Shown: in pieces, positions 8,007-16,857 of the stretch | Layout of the letters: each line of letters begins with the position of its first letter | Position numbering within the stretch: position 1 is the first letter of the stretch | Origin: Saprospiraceae bacterium | GTDB lineage: Bacteria > Bacteroidota > Bacteroidia > Chitinophagales > Saprospiraceae | Assembly: GCA_016787415.1 (NCBI GenBank) | Contig: JAEUUT010000103.1 | Coordinates: 1-47,414, forward strand | Length of the DNA stretch: 47,414 nt | Direction: 5' to 3' | Position numbers and translations under genes: made by a program | The notes under the pieces: generated by a model | Told to the model about the DNA's origin: nothing | The model's database searches: none | What the model saw: only the letters and a program-made list of their open reading frames with translations

Positions 8007-9561
8007 AGAAAAGCGCTTTCCACAACACCCTTCCACTCCAGATCATAATGATCAAACCCACCAAAATATACATGACTCGTACAGGCAGTTTGCCGGCCAG
8101 GCGAGCGCCCAGGGGTGCAGCGGCAACGCCGCCAATGATCAGGCCAGCGATGACCGTCCAGTGGGAAAGGCCGATAAAAGAAAAGAAGGTAACGGCGCTG
8201 GCAAGGGTGACAAAAAACTCGGTAAGGCTCACAGAACCAATGACATATTGAGGCGTTTTGCCTTTTGCAATTAAGGTGCTGGTAACGAGCGGCCCCCAGC
8301 CGCCGCCGCCGAAAGAATCGAGAAAGCCGCCAGCGCCAGCCAGCCAGCCGATGTTGCGGGCCTTGTTTTTTTTCTTGTATCGTACAAAAGCACGGCTCAG
8401 GATGCGCATACCCAGCAACAGAATATAAACCGCCAGAATGGGTTTGATATACGCCGCGTAGGTGTCGCCCAGCCAGGCCAGCAACGCGGCGCCCGCAATG
8501 GCGCCAATGACGCCCGGTAGTAACAACGCCTTCACCAGCCGTCGGTTGATATTACCAAAACGATAATGCGAATACCCCGACGCACCGGCAGTGAACACCT
8601 CCGCCGTGTGAATACTCGAACTCACGGCCGCCAGCGGAACGCCTGCACCCATCAGAAATACCTGCGTCACAACGCCATAACCCATACCCAACAGGCCGTC
8701 GGCCAATTGAGCAACGAACCCCACGCCGACAAAAACCCAGAACTGGGAGTCGATACGGCCGATGATTTCCGGCCAGGTATGGGTCGGGATGTAAAAAGAT
8801 ACCACATTGAAAATCAGCGATAAACCAAAGGCTGCCAGTGCGGCTGTGGCCAGTCGTCGCCAGCGCTTGTCCTTGATGCGTTCGAGATTCTGGTGCGGAA
8901 TAACAGCCGTCAGGGCTTCTTCACCCGCTGCAATAGAGGCTGTTAGGCTGTTCAGGCTGCGCACCTTCTCCGTAAAATCGCCCCCCAGTTTTTGTCGGAT
9001 GGAGGGCATGTGCTGCAAAATATCATTGAGTTCGGCAGGCAACAGTTCGTTCAGGGTTTCTTTCAGGCGCTTGGCAATGGTCGGCGATTTGCCATTGGTG
9101 GAAATGGCAATTTTCAGGTCGCCTTTTTGCACGATGGAACTCAAGTAAAAATCGCACAAATGCGGCGTATCGGCCACATTGACGAGGATACCGCGCGCAG
9201 CAGCCAGCGCTTTTACCTGCCGGTTGACCACCGGATCGTCGGTGGCGGCGATGACAAACTGTTTCCCAATCAGGTCGGCACGCTCGAAAGGTTTTTCCTG
9301 CAAAATCACATGCGAATATTCCGCAGCAAATGCCTTGATTTCGTCTGAAATCGTAGAGGCCACCAGCGTGACACGTGTATCGGGGCTGTTGCCGAGTACA
9401 GCCGTAATTTTTTCCAGGCCTACATTTCCTCCCCCGACAATCAGCACGTCGAAGTGCTCCATTTTCAGGAATACCGGAAAAAGTTTATTGCCCCCGCTGT
9501 CGGCTACGAGCATAGGAGGTGGAGATTCTGAAAAATGGGCGGAGTGCAAGATTTCGTCCAT
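8005..9561 (-). CDS. Fusion: siroheme synthase N-domain (precorrin-2 dehydrogenase/ferrochelatase) plus TauE/SafE permease
   Basis: A 518-residue fusion. Residues about 25-230 match the CysG N-terminal/Met8p module: LFPVFLKMEHFDVLIVGGGNVG (NAD-binding), FVIAATDDPVVNRQV, NVADTPHLCDFYLSSIV and STNGKSPTIAKRLKE. This part would oxidise precorrin-2 and insert iron to make siroheme. From about residue 245 to the end there are roughly eight membrane helices with TauE/SafE motifs (QLADGLLGMGYGV; GFLDSFGGGGWGP), a family that exports sulfite or other sulfur anions. It follows cysI by 28 nt and is complementary to the SUMT at 18805, which makes precorrin-2. Fusing cofactor synthesis to a putative sulfite exporter fits the same pathway; transport direction and substrate are inference. 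Confidence 0.9.
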   Translation of the reverse strand: MDEILHSAHFSESPPPMLVADSGGNKLFPVFLKMEHFDVLIVGGGNVGLEKITAVLGNSPDTRVTLVASTISDEIKAFAAEYSHVILQEKPFERADLIGKQFVIAATDDPVVNRQVKALAAARGILVNVADTPHLCDFYLSSIVQKGDLKIAISTNGKSPTIAKRLKETLNELLPAELNDILQHMPSIRQKLGGDFTEKVRSLNSLTASIAAGEEALTAVIPHQNLERIKDKRWRRLATAALAAFGLSLIFNVVSFYIPTHTWPEIIGRIDSQFWVFVGVGFVAQLADGLLGMGYGVVTQVFLMGAGVPLAAVSSSIHTAEVFTAGASGYSHYRFGNINRRLVKALLLPGVIGAIAGAALLAWLGDTYAAYIKPILAVYILLLGMRILSRAFVRYKKKNKARNIGWLAGAGGFLDSFGGGGWGPLVTSTLIAKGKTPQYVIGSVSLTEFFVTLASAVTFFSFIGLSHWTVIAGLIIGGVAAAPLGARLAGKLPVRVMYILVGLIIMIWSGRVLWKALF

Positions 9562-9589
9562 GTTTTTTTCGAAAAGGGTTTACAATACC

Positions 9590-11320
9590 TCAATCGTGAA
9601 AATTAGTGCCATGCGTTGTCGCTTTCACATAACCCTGCCGAATGACAAAGTCGCCAAACGTTTCATTCCGCTCGCGTTCCCTGGCATATGCGCCGATGAT
9701 CGGTTCCAATTCAGCCAAAATACCAGCCTCGTCTAGCATTTCACGGTACAGTTTGTTCATACGTTCGCCATTGTGCGCGGCTCCGAGGTACAGGTTGTAG
9801 CGGCCCGGCGATTTTCCGATAAAAGCGATTTCTCCCAGATACGGCCTGCCACAACCGTTGGGGCAGCCAGTCATCCGAATGTTGATGGCGTCTTTTTCCA
9901 GTCCGTGGGCGCGAATAATCAGGTCGATTTTGTCGATCAAAGAAGGCAAATACCGTTCGGCTTCAGCAAATGCCAGCGAGCAGGTGTTGAGCGCCACGCA
10001 GGCTATGGAGTTCTGGCGCAGGGCAGTCTGTTTGTAAGTAGCCTGCAACACACCGTATTTATCGAGAATGGCCTCCACTACAGGTTTTTTCTCCGCAGAA
10101 ATATGTCCGATCACCAGGTTTTGATTGCCCGTCAGGCGAAAATCGCCCTCATGTACAGAGGCCAGCACGCGCAGGGCCGTGCGCAGCGGATAATCGGCAT
10201 AATCGATTATACGGCCGCCTTCGATAAAGAGTCCGAGGTTGTAATGCCCGTCATGGGTTTTGGTCCAGCCCAGCGGGTCGCCGGAATGGATAAATTTGTA
10301 GGATTTTGCCTCCTGAAATGCCAAGCCTGCGCGGCGCTCCACTTCCTGTTGGAAAGCGGCAAGGCCCATGCGTTCGATGGTGTATTTCAGGCGGCTGAAT
10401 TTGCGGTTTTCGCGGTTGCCGTTGTCGCGCTGTGTGGTAATAATGGCTTCGCACACTTTCAGAACGTCTTTTTTGTCGATATAACCCAGCATGTCGGCGA
10501 GGCGCGGAAAGGTTTCCGGCATCCCGAAGGTCATGCCGAGTCCGCCGCCTGCTGCCACGTTGAAGCCTTCCAGTTCGCCGTCTTTTTCAATGGCAATGAG
10601 GCCAATGTCGTTGGCAAAGATGTCGGTGTCGTTGTAGGGCGGTACAGCGATGGCGATTTTGAATTTGCGCGGCAGGTAAGTTTTGCCGTAAATGGGTTCG
10701 GCATCTTTGGCAGCCGCTGCGTCCTGCGGCTGGGTGTTGAAGGGCTGCGATTCATCGACCGGCTGGCCGTCCATCCAGATTTCGTAGTAGGCGCTGGTTT
10801 TCGGGGTAAATTCGGCGCTGATTTGCCGGGAAATATCCCACACGGCCGCATGCACCTTGCTTTCATTGGGGTTAGGGCTGCACATCACATTGCGGTTCAC
10901 GTCGCCGCAGCCCGCAATGCTGTCGAGCATCACCTCGTTGAAACCCTGAATCGTGGCTTTCAGGTGTCGTTTGCGGATACCATGCAACTGAAACGCCTGA
11001 CGGGTGGTGAGTTTCATGGTGCCATTGCCGTATTTCGATGCCAGTTCGTCCATGCGCAGCCACTGGGCAGGCGTAGCCACACCGGCAGGCACGCGGATGC
11101 GGATCATCATGGAATACAGCGGTTCCAGTTTCTGCGTTTTGCGCTCGCTTTCCAGGTCGCGGTCGGTTTGCTGATACGCGCCGTGGAACTTGATCAGTTG
11201 GGTATCATCCGGGTACAACGCGCCAGTGATTTTATTGTCGAGGCTTTGCACCAGCGAACCGCGCAGGTAATCGCTGTTTTCCTTGATGATCTCGACTTCC
11301 GATAATTTTTTTTCTGCCAT
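9590..11320 (-). CDS. cysI: Assimilatory sulfite reductase, siroheme/4Fe-4S hemoprotein subunit
   Basis: A 576-residue hemoprotein reducing sulfite to sulfide with six electrons from CysJ. The cluster/siroheme ligands are visible as Cys-x5-Cys (CVALNTC) and Cys-x3-Cys (TGCPNGCGRPYLGE) in the C-terminal half. The N-terminal half has the parsley-loop and sulfite-binding signatures (YGNGTMKLTTRQAFQLHGI; GCGDVNRNVMCSPNP). The start at 11320 (MAEKKLSEVEI) gives the standard N-terminus; the open frame further upstream has no family match. It lies 147 nt after chrA and 28 nt before the siroheme/TauE fusion. Confidence 0.95.
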   Translation of the reverse strand: MAEKKLSEVEIIKENSDYLRGSLVQSLDNKITGALYPDDTQLIKFHGAYQQTDRDLESERKTQKLEPLYSMMIRIRVPAGVATPAQWLRMDELASKYGNGTMKLTTRQAFQLHGIRKRHLKATIQGFNEVMLDSIAGCGDVNRNVMCSPNPNESKVHAAVWDISRQISAEFTPKTSAYYEIWMDGQPVDESQPFNTQPQDAAAAKDAEPIYGKTYLPRKFKIAIAVPPYNDTDIFANDIGLIAIEKDGELEGFNVAAGGGLGMTFGMPETFPRLADMLGYIDKKDVLKVCEAIITTQRDNGNRENRKFSRLKYTIERMGLAAFQQEVERRAGLAFQEAKSYKFIHSGDPLGWTKTHDGHYNLGLFIEGGRIIDYADYPLRTALRVLASVHEGDFRLTGNQNLVIGHISAEKKPVVEAILDKYGVLQATYKQTALRQNSIACVALNTCSLAFAEAERYLPSLIDKIDLIIRAHGLEKDAINIRMTGCPNGCGRPYLGEIAFIGKSPGRYNLYLGAAHNGERMNKLYREMLDEAGILAELEPIIGAYARERERNETFGDFVIRQGYVKATTHGTNFHD

Positions 11321-11466
11321 GATCTTGCCTTGTGAAGTGCGAACACGCTTGAGACGTGGCGCAGGAATGATGCGGCATGCCGCAATTGTTGTATTGATAG
11401 ATGGGTAAAAAAGCCTGCATAACATCCTCTTAATCAACCTTTTTTCACCCAGATAATGTTATCCTA

Positions 11467-12768
11467 TTATACAGCCGACCAAATTACGCCGGCCAGCACA
11501 CTTACTCCGATCCACCACATCAAATTTACATTAAGAAACTGTAATGCTGCCAGAGAAATTGCCGTCCACACCAGTGCCACCCATTCAATTTCCGGCGGGT
11601 GCGGCACAATGACGGCTTTGCCTAAAAACAGGCACAAACTCAAAATGACGCCCACCACTGCCGAGGTGGCATATTGCAAAACAGATTTGACTGCGGGGTT
11701 GGTTCGTGTGCGTTCGATCAGCGGCGCTCCAGCAAAAATAAACAGGAAGGAAGGCAGAAAAGTGTAATACACCGTGAGTGCCAGCCCCAACGTGGCCGCA
11801 CCCAGCGACCCAGCGAATGTGTTATACCCAGCCATAAAGCCTACAAAAGCCAGCACCATAATCAGCGGCCCTGGCGTGGTTTCGCCCAGCGCCAGTCCGT
11901 CGAGCATTTGCAGGTGGGTCAGCCAGCCAAATTGCTCTACACTAACCTGTGCTACATACGGCAATACCGCATACGCACCGCCGAACGTGACCAGCGCAGC
12001 CTGCGAGAAAAACAGGCAAAGCCGTTTCCAGAAATCAAAATCCGTCCCGGCAGCCAGTATCAGTAAGGGTATGAACCACAAAAGCCCGGCTGTCAGCATT
12101 TGCCGAAGCAGGCGATGCCAGGAAAAACCTGTGTGATCGAGTACCGTATGGCTGTTGATGAACCAGGCCTGTTCGACTGTGTCGTCACTTGCTTGCTGTA
12201 TGTTCTGGATACTTTTTGAAACCGACCACCTGTGCATCACAATACCCGTCAAAATAGCGCCAGCGATGATCAGTGGAAACGGCACATTGCCCCAGTAAAT
12301 TGCCACAAATGCTGCGGCCGCTACGCAGTAGTGCAGCAGCGATTGCAAGGACTTTTTTCCAATTTTCACAATGGCCCCTGCCACGATAGCCAGCACGGCA
12401 GGTTTCAAAAACAGGAACGCAGCCTGAACCTGCGCCAGACCGCCATACGTCACATACAACACACTCAATGCCCACAATATCAAGGTGGAAGGCAACACAA
12501 ACAGGATTCCGGCAGCCAGTCCGCCCCGTGTGCCATGCAGCATCCAACCTGTGTAGGTGGCTAATTGCTGGGCTTCGGGGCCTGGTAGCAGCATGCAATA
12601 GTTGAGGGCATGCAGGAACTTTCGGTCGCTGATCCAGCGCTTTTGATCCACCAGAAAAGTGTGCATGATGGCAATTTGCCCGGCCGGGCCACCAAAACTG
12701 ACCACACCGAGCCGGGCCCAGAAAGCCAGGGCCTCGCGAAAAGTAGGTGCAGGTGGTGGATGGTGCAT
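11467..12768 (-). CDS. chrA: ChrA (CHR) family anion transporter, two-domain
   Basis: A 433-residue membrane protein with two homologous halves. The first carries the CHR motifs FGGPAGQIAIMH and LPGPEAQQLATYTGW. The second carries FGGAYAVLPYV and ETTPGPLIMVLAFVGF. ChrA proteins move chromate and are structurally geared to tetrahedral oxyanions. Here the gene is 22 nt from a DUF2490 gene and just upstream of cysI, in a region with no SulP or CysTWA permease. A sulfate or sulfite transport role is therefore plausible; that is inference from context. Confidence 0.85.
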   Translation of the reverse strand: MHHPPPAPTFREALAFWARLGVVSFGGPAGQIAIMHTFLVDQKRWISDRKFLHALNYCMLLPGPEAQQLATYTGWMLHGTRGGLAAGILFVLPSTLILWALSVLYVTYGGLAQVQAAFLFLKPAVLAIVAGAIVKIGKKSLQSLLHYCVAAAAFVAIYWGNVPFPLIIAGAILTGIVMHRWSVSKSIQNIQQASDDTVEQAWFINSHTVLDHTGFSWHRLLRQMLTAGLLWFIPLLILAAGTDFDFWKRLCLFFSQAALVTFGGAYAVLPYVAQVSVEQFGWLTHLQMLDGLALGETTPGPLIMVLAFVGFMAGYNTFAGSLGAATLGLALTVYYTFLPSFLFIFAGAPLIERTRTNPAVKSVLQYATSAVVGVILSLCLFLGKAVIVPHPPEIEWVALVWTAISLAALQFLNVNLMWWIGVSVLAGVIWSAV

Positions 12769-12790
12769 GAGGGTAGTGCAGATGGTGCGA

Positions 12791-13537
12791 TTACTTGCGC
12801 AAATCGAAATTGTGAAAGTAAAAAATCCGGATCGTATGCTGGTTGCGATAACGATTGCCGGCTGCCTGTTGCAGAAATAAATTCATATACCCGCCCTGCA
12901 ACTGTGCATGCGGGTTGATCTGATACGCCAGACCGGCAAAAAACCGGTTCTGATCGAAGTAGTTGTACACGATGTTTTTGCCAAAATTCACCATGATTTC
13001 GTCGTTCACTAAAAACTGTAAACTGCCCGGACTCATGCCTTTTTTTGTGAGCGGCAAGAACAAGGCAAAGTTGTATCGGATGCGCGGGTTGTACAGATAG
13101 CCTTCTCCCAACGTGTTGTCATCCAGTATTTTACGTCGAAAACGCTCTTCCAGACGCACCGACTGCATCAGCCGCACTTTCGGCCACCGCACAAACCACT
13201 GCACCTGCTGCCAGGGGCGATGCTCGGGTTGTGAGATGTTTTCATGCCCCTCTCCGGGAAAATGGTTGATGTAGGCATAAGCAGCCGTCACCCGCACGTC
13301 GTCGGTGATGTAGTATGTCGGGCCGACCCGGACAATACTTTGCGCCACTTCCCCCAGGTAGTTTTCCCGAAAGCGCAAATGCGCATCGGCCCACATGCCC
13401 CAGCGCTGGCTGAAGCGTATCTGGCTGAGTACCCCAAACCAGGTTTGTTCGTCTGTCGTAATTGTTTTCTGTGCTACACCGCTCGTCCAACAGGAACATA
13501 AGAGCAATGTCAACCACAACGTGTTGATAAACTTCAT
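12791..13537 (-). CDS. DUF2490 family outer-membrane beta-barrel protein
   Basis: A 248-residue protein with a signal peptide (MKFINTLWLTLLL...). The body alternates short beta-strands with many Tyr, Arg and Phe residues, for example QTWFGVLSQIRFSQRW, VRLEERFRRK and YMNLFLQQAAGNRYRNQHTIRIFYFHNF, matching DUF2490. The terminal aromatic residues suit a barrel. The ATG at 13537 is used; a TTG four codons upstream is less likely. It is first in a tight group with chrA, so it may be the outer-membrane partner in anion uptake. That role is inferred. Confidence 0.8.
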   Translation of the reverse strand: MKFINTLWLTLLLCSCWTSGVAQKTITTDEQTWFGVLSQIRFSQRWGMWADAHLRFRENYLGEVAQSIVRVGPTYYITDDVRVTAAYAYINHFPGEGHENISQPEHRPWQQVQWFVRWPKVRLMQSVRLEERFRRKILDDNTLGEGYLYNPRIRYNFALFLPLTKKGMSPGSLQFLVNDEIMVNFGKNIVYNYFDQNRFFAGLAYQINPHAQLQGGYMNLFLQQAAGNRYRNQHTIRIFYFHNFDLRK

Positions 13538-13580
13538 AAAAGATGACAAGTACGTGAGTATGTTTTTGCGATTAAGATTT

Positions 13581-13943
13581 ACGAAGGATTTGTTCGGCTA
13601 CGCCCCTTTTAGAGGGATGGGAACACGGATTAAGCGGATAAAGCGGATTTAAACTGATTTTTTGCGGCCTTTCGGCCACTTCTTTTTGGTTTTTACGGAT
13701 TAAAACCGCCTTCGGCGGGTGGATACGCAAGGTATACACATGAAATGATGCAATGGAGCGATGTTGATTTTTGCTTGCTTTATAAAAGATTGATTCGATA
13801 TCCGTACCGCCGTAGGCGGTCAAATCCATAAAAATCAAAAAGAAGTGGCCGAAAGGCCGCAAAAAATCAGTTTAAATCCGCTTTATCCGCTTCATCCGCG
13901 TTCCCATCCTGCTACGAGGGGCGTAGCCGAACAAATCCTTCGT
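13581..13943. repeat. Large intergenic inverted repeat F, arms of more than 100 nt
   Basis: From the left edge, CGAAGGATTTGTTCGGCTACG is mirrored at the right edge (about 13920-13943). Inside, GCGGATTTAAACTGATTTTT and the palindromic GCGGCCTTTCGGCCACTTCT are mirrored near 13840-13880. The middle holds two small GC-rich hairpins (ACCGCCTTCGGCGGGT; ACCGCCGTAGGCGGT). Together with element G it fills the 490-nt gap between the TonB receptor and the DUF2490 gene, where no ORF is convincing. Confidence 0.9.
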
Positions 13944-13950
13944 ACACACT

Positions 13951-14030
13951 TAATTAAAATTACATGATTCCAGGTCAAAGAAGGCAGGAAATCTAAAATC
14001 TGGAATCATGTAATCTTAAATCTAAAATCA
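13951..14030. repeat. Intergenic inverted repeat G (TCTAAAATCTTAAATC units)
   Basis: ATTACATGATTCCAG (13959-13973) is exactly mirrored at 14000-14014, followed by A/T-rich TCTAAAATC repeats that run up to the 3' end of the TonB receptor gene. The same TCTAAAATC/TTACATGATT vocabulary appears at 47313-47407, 33 kb away. Confidence 0.8.
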
Positions 14031-16589
14031 AAACGCCTGCCGCAGCGTCACACCAAAAGTCCTTGGGTCGCCAAGTACCGCAGCGTAATGACCGGCATTG
14101 CCTGCGCCGGGCAGCAATTGTTCGAAAAAATCTTTATCCAGCAGGTTGCGCGACCAAACGGAGAAGGAAAATCCTCGGTTGGTGCGGAACCCGATACGGG
14201 CATTCAACAGGGTATAACCATCAATGACTAGGTACTTAGAAGGCGAAGGACTGGAAGAAAACCCGGAACGGTAGTAAGCATCAATAGCCACGTAAAAACT
14301 ACCCGTTTTACGGAAAAACTTGCCTGTTTTCGACAAATCAGCGCCATAAGAAGCGGCCCATTTCGAAATACCCGGCAGTTCTCCGCCCGACACATCCTTG
14401 AAAGCCACCTGTACGCCGTCGACCGATTTGCCGGTTTCTTCCAGCGGAAGCGGGGCGTTGGTAAAGGTAACGTATTTTCCATCGGTATACGCCAGGTTGG
14501 CATACAGGGTCAGGAATTTTTTGACCCGGATATTACCGTCGAATTCCACGCCACGTACACGCACTTTTTCGGCATTGGCTAAGTAGCCGCGGTTGATGCC
14601 CAGTTCGGGTGACTGCACCTGCGTCTGGTAGTCTTTGATGTCGGTGTTGTAGACAGTCAGGTTCAGGGTAGAGGCAGGCGTTGGGGTGGTTTTCAGCACA
14701 AATTCGGTGTGACTAACCGCCTCTGGTTTGATCACCGCCAGTTCGATCAGGGGTGCGCCATTGGCACTTGGCAGGCCGCCCAGGTTGAGGCCCACGGGTT
14801 TGAAACCGGTGGAATAGGTGGCAAAGACATTGATGCGTTTGTTGGCCTTGAACGCCAGGGTAAGTTGGCCCGAGAGGTTGGTATCGTCAATTTGGGCGTC
14901 GAATGCCTGGTTGGTGTACACCAGATTTTTCAAAGCAATGAGCGCGGGATCAGTCGTTTCCAGACCGCCATAGGTTTCGCGTTTGAAATTGACCGATTTG
15001 TCGTCGTAGTTGAAACGCAGGCCCGGCAGCACGCTCAGGCGTTTGGTGATAGCCCAGTCGATCTGGCTGAACACCGCTGCGCTGAGTGTATTGAGTTTCT
15101 GCGTGGTTTTGATACCGTAACCGTCGAAAAGGCCCGGCGTGGCCCACAGCGAACTGGTCGAACTTTGAGAAAAACGCCATTGCGCATTGCCTGATTCTTC
15201 AATATGTACTGGGTCGGAGTTAAGTTCCTGACCGAACACGAATACGCCAAAAACACCTGTAATTTTCGACGACAGCGAGCCCGCCCAGCGCACTTCCTGC
15301 GACCAGTGTTGGTGCCGCGAAGTAGCCTGCGAGAGGCGCAGCGCCTGCAAGCCCGTGAAATCACGGTCGTTCGAAGGGTCCCAATTCCAGTAGCGCCAGG
15401 CCGAAGTGGCGGTCAGCGTGCCCGAGCCAAGGATATAGTCGAAATTGAGCGAAACGCCGCCCAGTTCGTTGCCCGAGCGCCAGGGCGTATCGTGGTCAAC
15501 GACGCGGTCGAACGGATTACGGCTGGGCAGGGTGTAGTTCAGGTCGGCAATGATCTGCTCAAACTGGCGGTAAGATGCACGCAGCGTAGGCGCCACGCCT
15601 GCAAATACCTGCGCATATCCGTCAGGATTTTGACTGGTAGCATCACCGGCCAGGGTAATTTTGAGGCGTTCGGAGGGGGTGTACAGCAACTGAGCGCGGA
15701 AACCGATGTTGTTCAGGTCATTGATATATTTATCCGTTCTGACATTTTTGATGAGTCCGTCGCGTTGTGTGCCGGAGAAAGAAATACGGCCGGCTAATTT
15801 TTTACCCAGCGGGCCCGTTACAGAGGCTTTTGCCTGGATGTAGCCGTAGTTGCCGTAACTCAATTCAAAATTGCCGCCCGGGGTAAAACTCGGTTTGCGC
15901 GTCGTCACATTGAACGTTCCTGCCGTTGTGTTTTTGCCAAAAAGGGTGCCCTGAGGGCCGCGCAGCACTTCGATTTGTTCTACATCGATAAAATCGAGCG
16001 TGGCAGCAGCCGGGCGGGCGTAGTACACCCCATCCACATAAAAGCCGACGCCTGGGTCGATGCCGTCGTTGGTAAGCCCGAAGGTGGTGCCGAGGCCGCG
16101 AATGCTCAGGCCCGTATTGCGTGGGTTGGAGGAGTACAACTGCACAGAAGGAACGAGTTCTTTCAGGCGGTTTACATTAAAAGCGCCGGTTTCGGCTACC
16201 GTGCTGCCGCCTACTACGGTTACTGGAATGGGAATTTCCTGGGCTGATTCCTTGCGGCGGCGGGAGGTTACGATGATTTCTTCGAGAAAGTTGTCACTGG
16301 TCAAAATTACCTTCAATGGTTGATCCAGAGCAGCCACTACTTCAATTTCCTGGGTGACGTAGCCGAGGTATTTTACGACGATGGTCAGCGGAAAGCCTTG
16401 CTTGGTCTTCAGACTAAACACACCGCTAGTGTCGGCAAAAGTATAGTCGGCACTGCCTTTTACGCCTATTGTAGCCCCGTCGGAAGGCAGGCCGTCCGTA
16501 TCTTTTATGAGGCCAGTGATCGTATTCTGCGCAAATGCAACAGCAGGCGCCAGCAATAGAATCAAAAGGAGTTGTAATATTTGTTTCAT
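14028..16589 (-). CDS. TonB-dependent outer-membrane receptor
   Basis: An 853-residue receptor. It has a signal peptide (MKQILQLLLILLLAPAVAFA), then a carboxypeptidase-regulatory-like domain (about 25-100) typical of Bacteroidota. The plug domain follows (IIVTSRRRKESAQEIPIPVTVV ... IDVEQIEVLRGPQGTLFGKNTTAGTFNVTTRKP), and then the barrel, ending in aromatic F. It imports a ligand using proton-motive force. No SusD partner follows, so it is not a SusCD system. Upstream lies operator O1 of the presumed Rrf2 sulfur regulon, and cysJ is the next gene, so a sulfur compound is a reasonable guess for the ligand. Confidence 0.9.
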   Translation of the reverse strand: MKQILQLLLILLLAPAVAFAQNTITGLIKDTDGLPSDGATIGVKGSADYTFADTSGVFSLKTKQGFPLTIVVKYLGYVTQEIEVVAALDQPLKVILTSDNFLEEIIVTSRRRKESAQEIPIPVTVVGGSTVAETGAFNVNRLKELVPSVQLYSSNPRNTGLSIRGLGTTFGLTNDGIDPGVGFYVDGVYYARPAAATLDFIDVEQIEVLRGPQGTLFGKNTTAGTFNVTTRKPSFTPGGNFELSYGNYGYIQAKASVTGPLGKKLAGRISFSGTQRDGLIKNVRTDKYINDLNNIGFRAQLLYTPSERLKITLAGDATSQNPDGYAQVFAGVAPTLRASYRQFEQIIADLNYTLPSRNPFDRVVDHDTPWRSGNELGGVSLNFDYILGSGTLTATSAWRYWNWDPSNDRDFTGLQALRLSQATSRHQHWSQEVRWAGSLSSKITGVFGVFVFGQELNSDPVHIEESGNAQWRFSQSSTSSLWATPGLFDGYGIKTTQKLNTLSAAVFSQIDWAITKRLSVLPGLRFNYDDKSVNFKRETYGGLETTDPALIALKNLVYTNQAFDAQIDDTNLSGQLTLAFKANKRINVFATYSTGFKPVGLNLGGLPSANGAPLIELAVIKPEAVSHTEFVLKTTPTPASTLNLTVYNTDIKDYQTQVQSPELGINRGYLANAEKVRVRGVEFDGNIRVKKFLTLYANLAYTDGKYVTFTNAPLPLEETGKSVDGVQVAFKDVSGGELPGISKWAASYGADLSKTGKFFRKTGSFYVAIDAYYRSGFSSSPSPSKYLVIDGYTLLNARIGFRTNRGFSFSVWSRNLLDKDFFEQLLPGAGNAGHYAAVLGDPRTFGVTLRQAF

Positions 16590-16632
16590 TATAAAAAATG
16601 ATGAATGGGTTCAAGTTGTTGGAAGAGGGTTT

Positions 16633-16665
16633 AGCGTCGGCAGCGCTTGAAGCGGTGCCGACGCT
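16633..16665. repeat. Hairpin element H1 (AGCGTCGGCA stem)
   Basis: AGCGTCGGCA and TGCCGACGCT enclose a 13-nt loop containing CTTGAAG. A second, nearly identical copy in the same orientation lies at 16786-16818. No T-run follows on either strand in a terminator position. Confidence 0.8.
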
Positions 16666-16744
16666 TGCGCTGCCGATGCTACCTACAATAAGGGCGGAGG
16701 AATAAAGTGTATGTTTTCATGTAAAATGTGTTTTCACAGTATTT

Positions 16745-16765
16745 AGTCTATAAATTTTATAGACT
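16745..16765. promoter_or_regulatory. Palindromic operator O1, TonB receptor promoter region
   Basis: A near-perfect 21-bp palindrome, AGTCTAT-N7-ATAGACT with an all-A/T centre. It lies 156 nt upstream of the TonB receptor start. Three similar 21-mers occur at 23200, 25167 and 25763, next to sulfur genes and the rrf2 gene. It fits an Rrf2/CymR-type binding site; binding is inferred. Confidence 0.7.
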
Positions 16766-16785
16766 TTAAATTTGAACATTTTTTT

Positions 16786-16818
16786 AGCGTCGGCAGCACT
16801 TGAAGCCCTGCCGACGCT
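16786..16818. repeat. Hairpin element H2 (AGCGTCGGCA stem)
   Basis: Second copy of H1: identical 10-bp stem, loop GCACTTGAAGCCC in place of GCGCTTGAAGCGG. The pair brackets operator O1 in the gap between the TonB receptor and cysJ. Confidence 0.8.
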
Positions 16819-16857
16819 GTATAACCGGCGTTCTTAAAATTCAGGGAAAATCAGTGA

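Noticed and set aside
9773..11305. A 510-codon open frame on the plus strand
   Set aside because: It is exactly antisense to cysI, whose siroheme and Fe-S motifs are unmistakable; the antisense protein has no recognisable domain. Similar long antisense frames opposite GH31 (36338-37678) and others are codon-usage shadows.
16786..16818. Intrinsic terminator after cysJ
   Set aside because: On the cysJ strand the hairpin is followed by A, not T. The T-run is on the wrong side.
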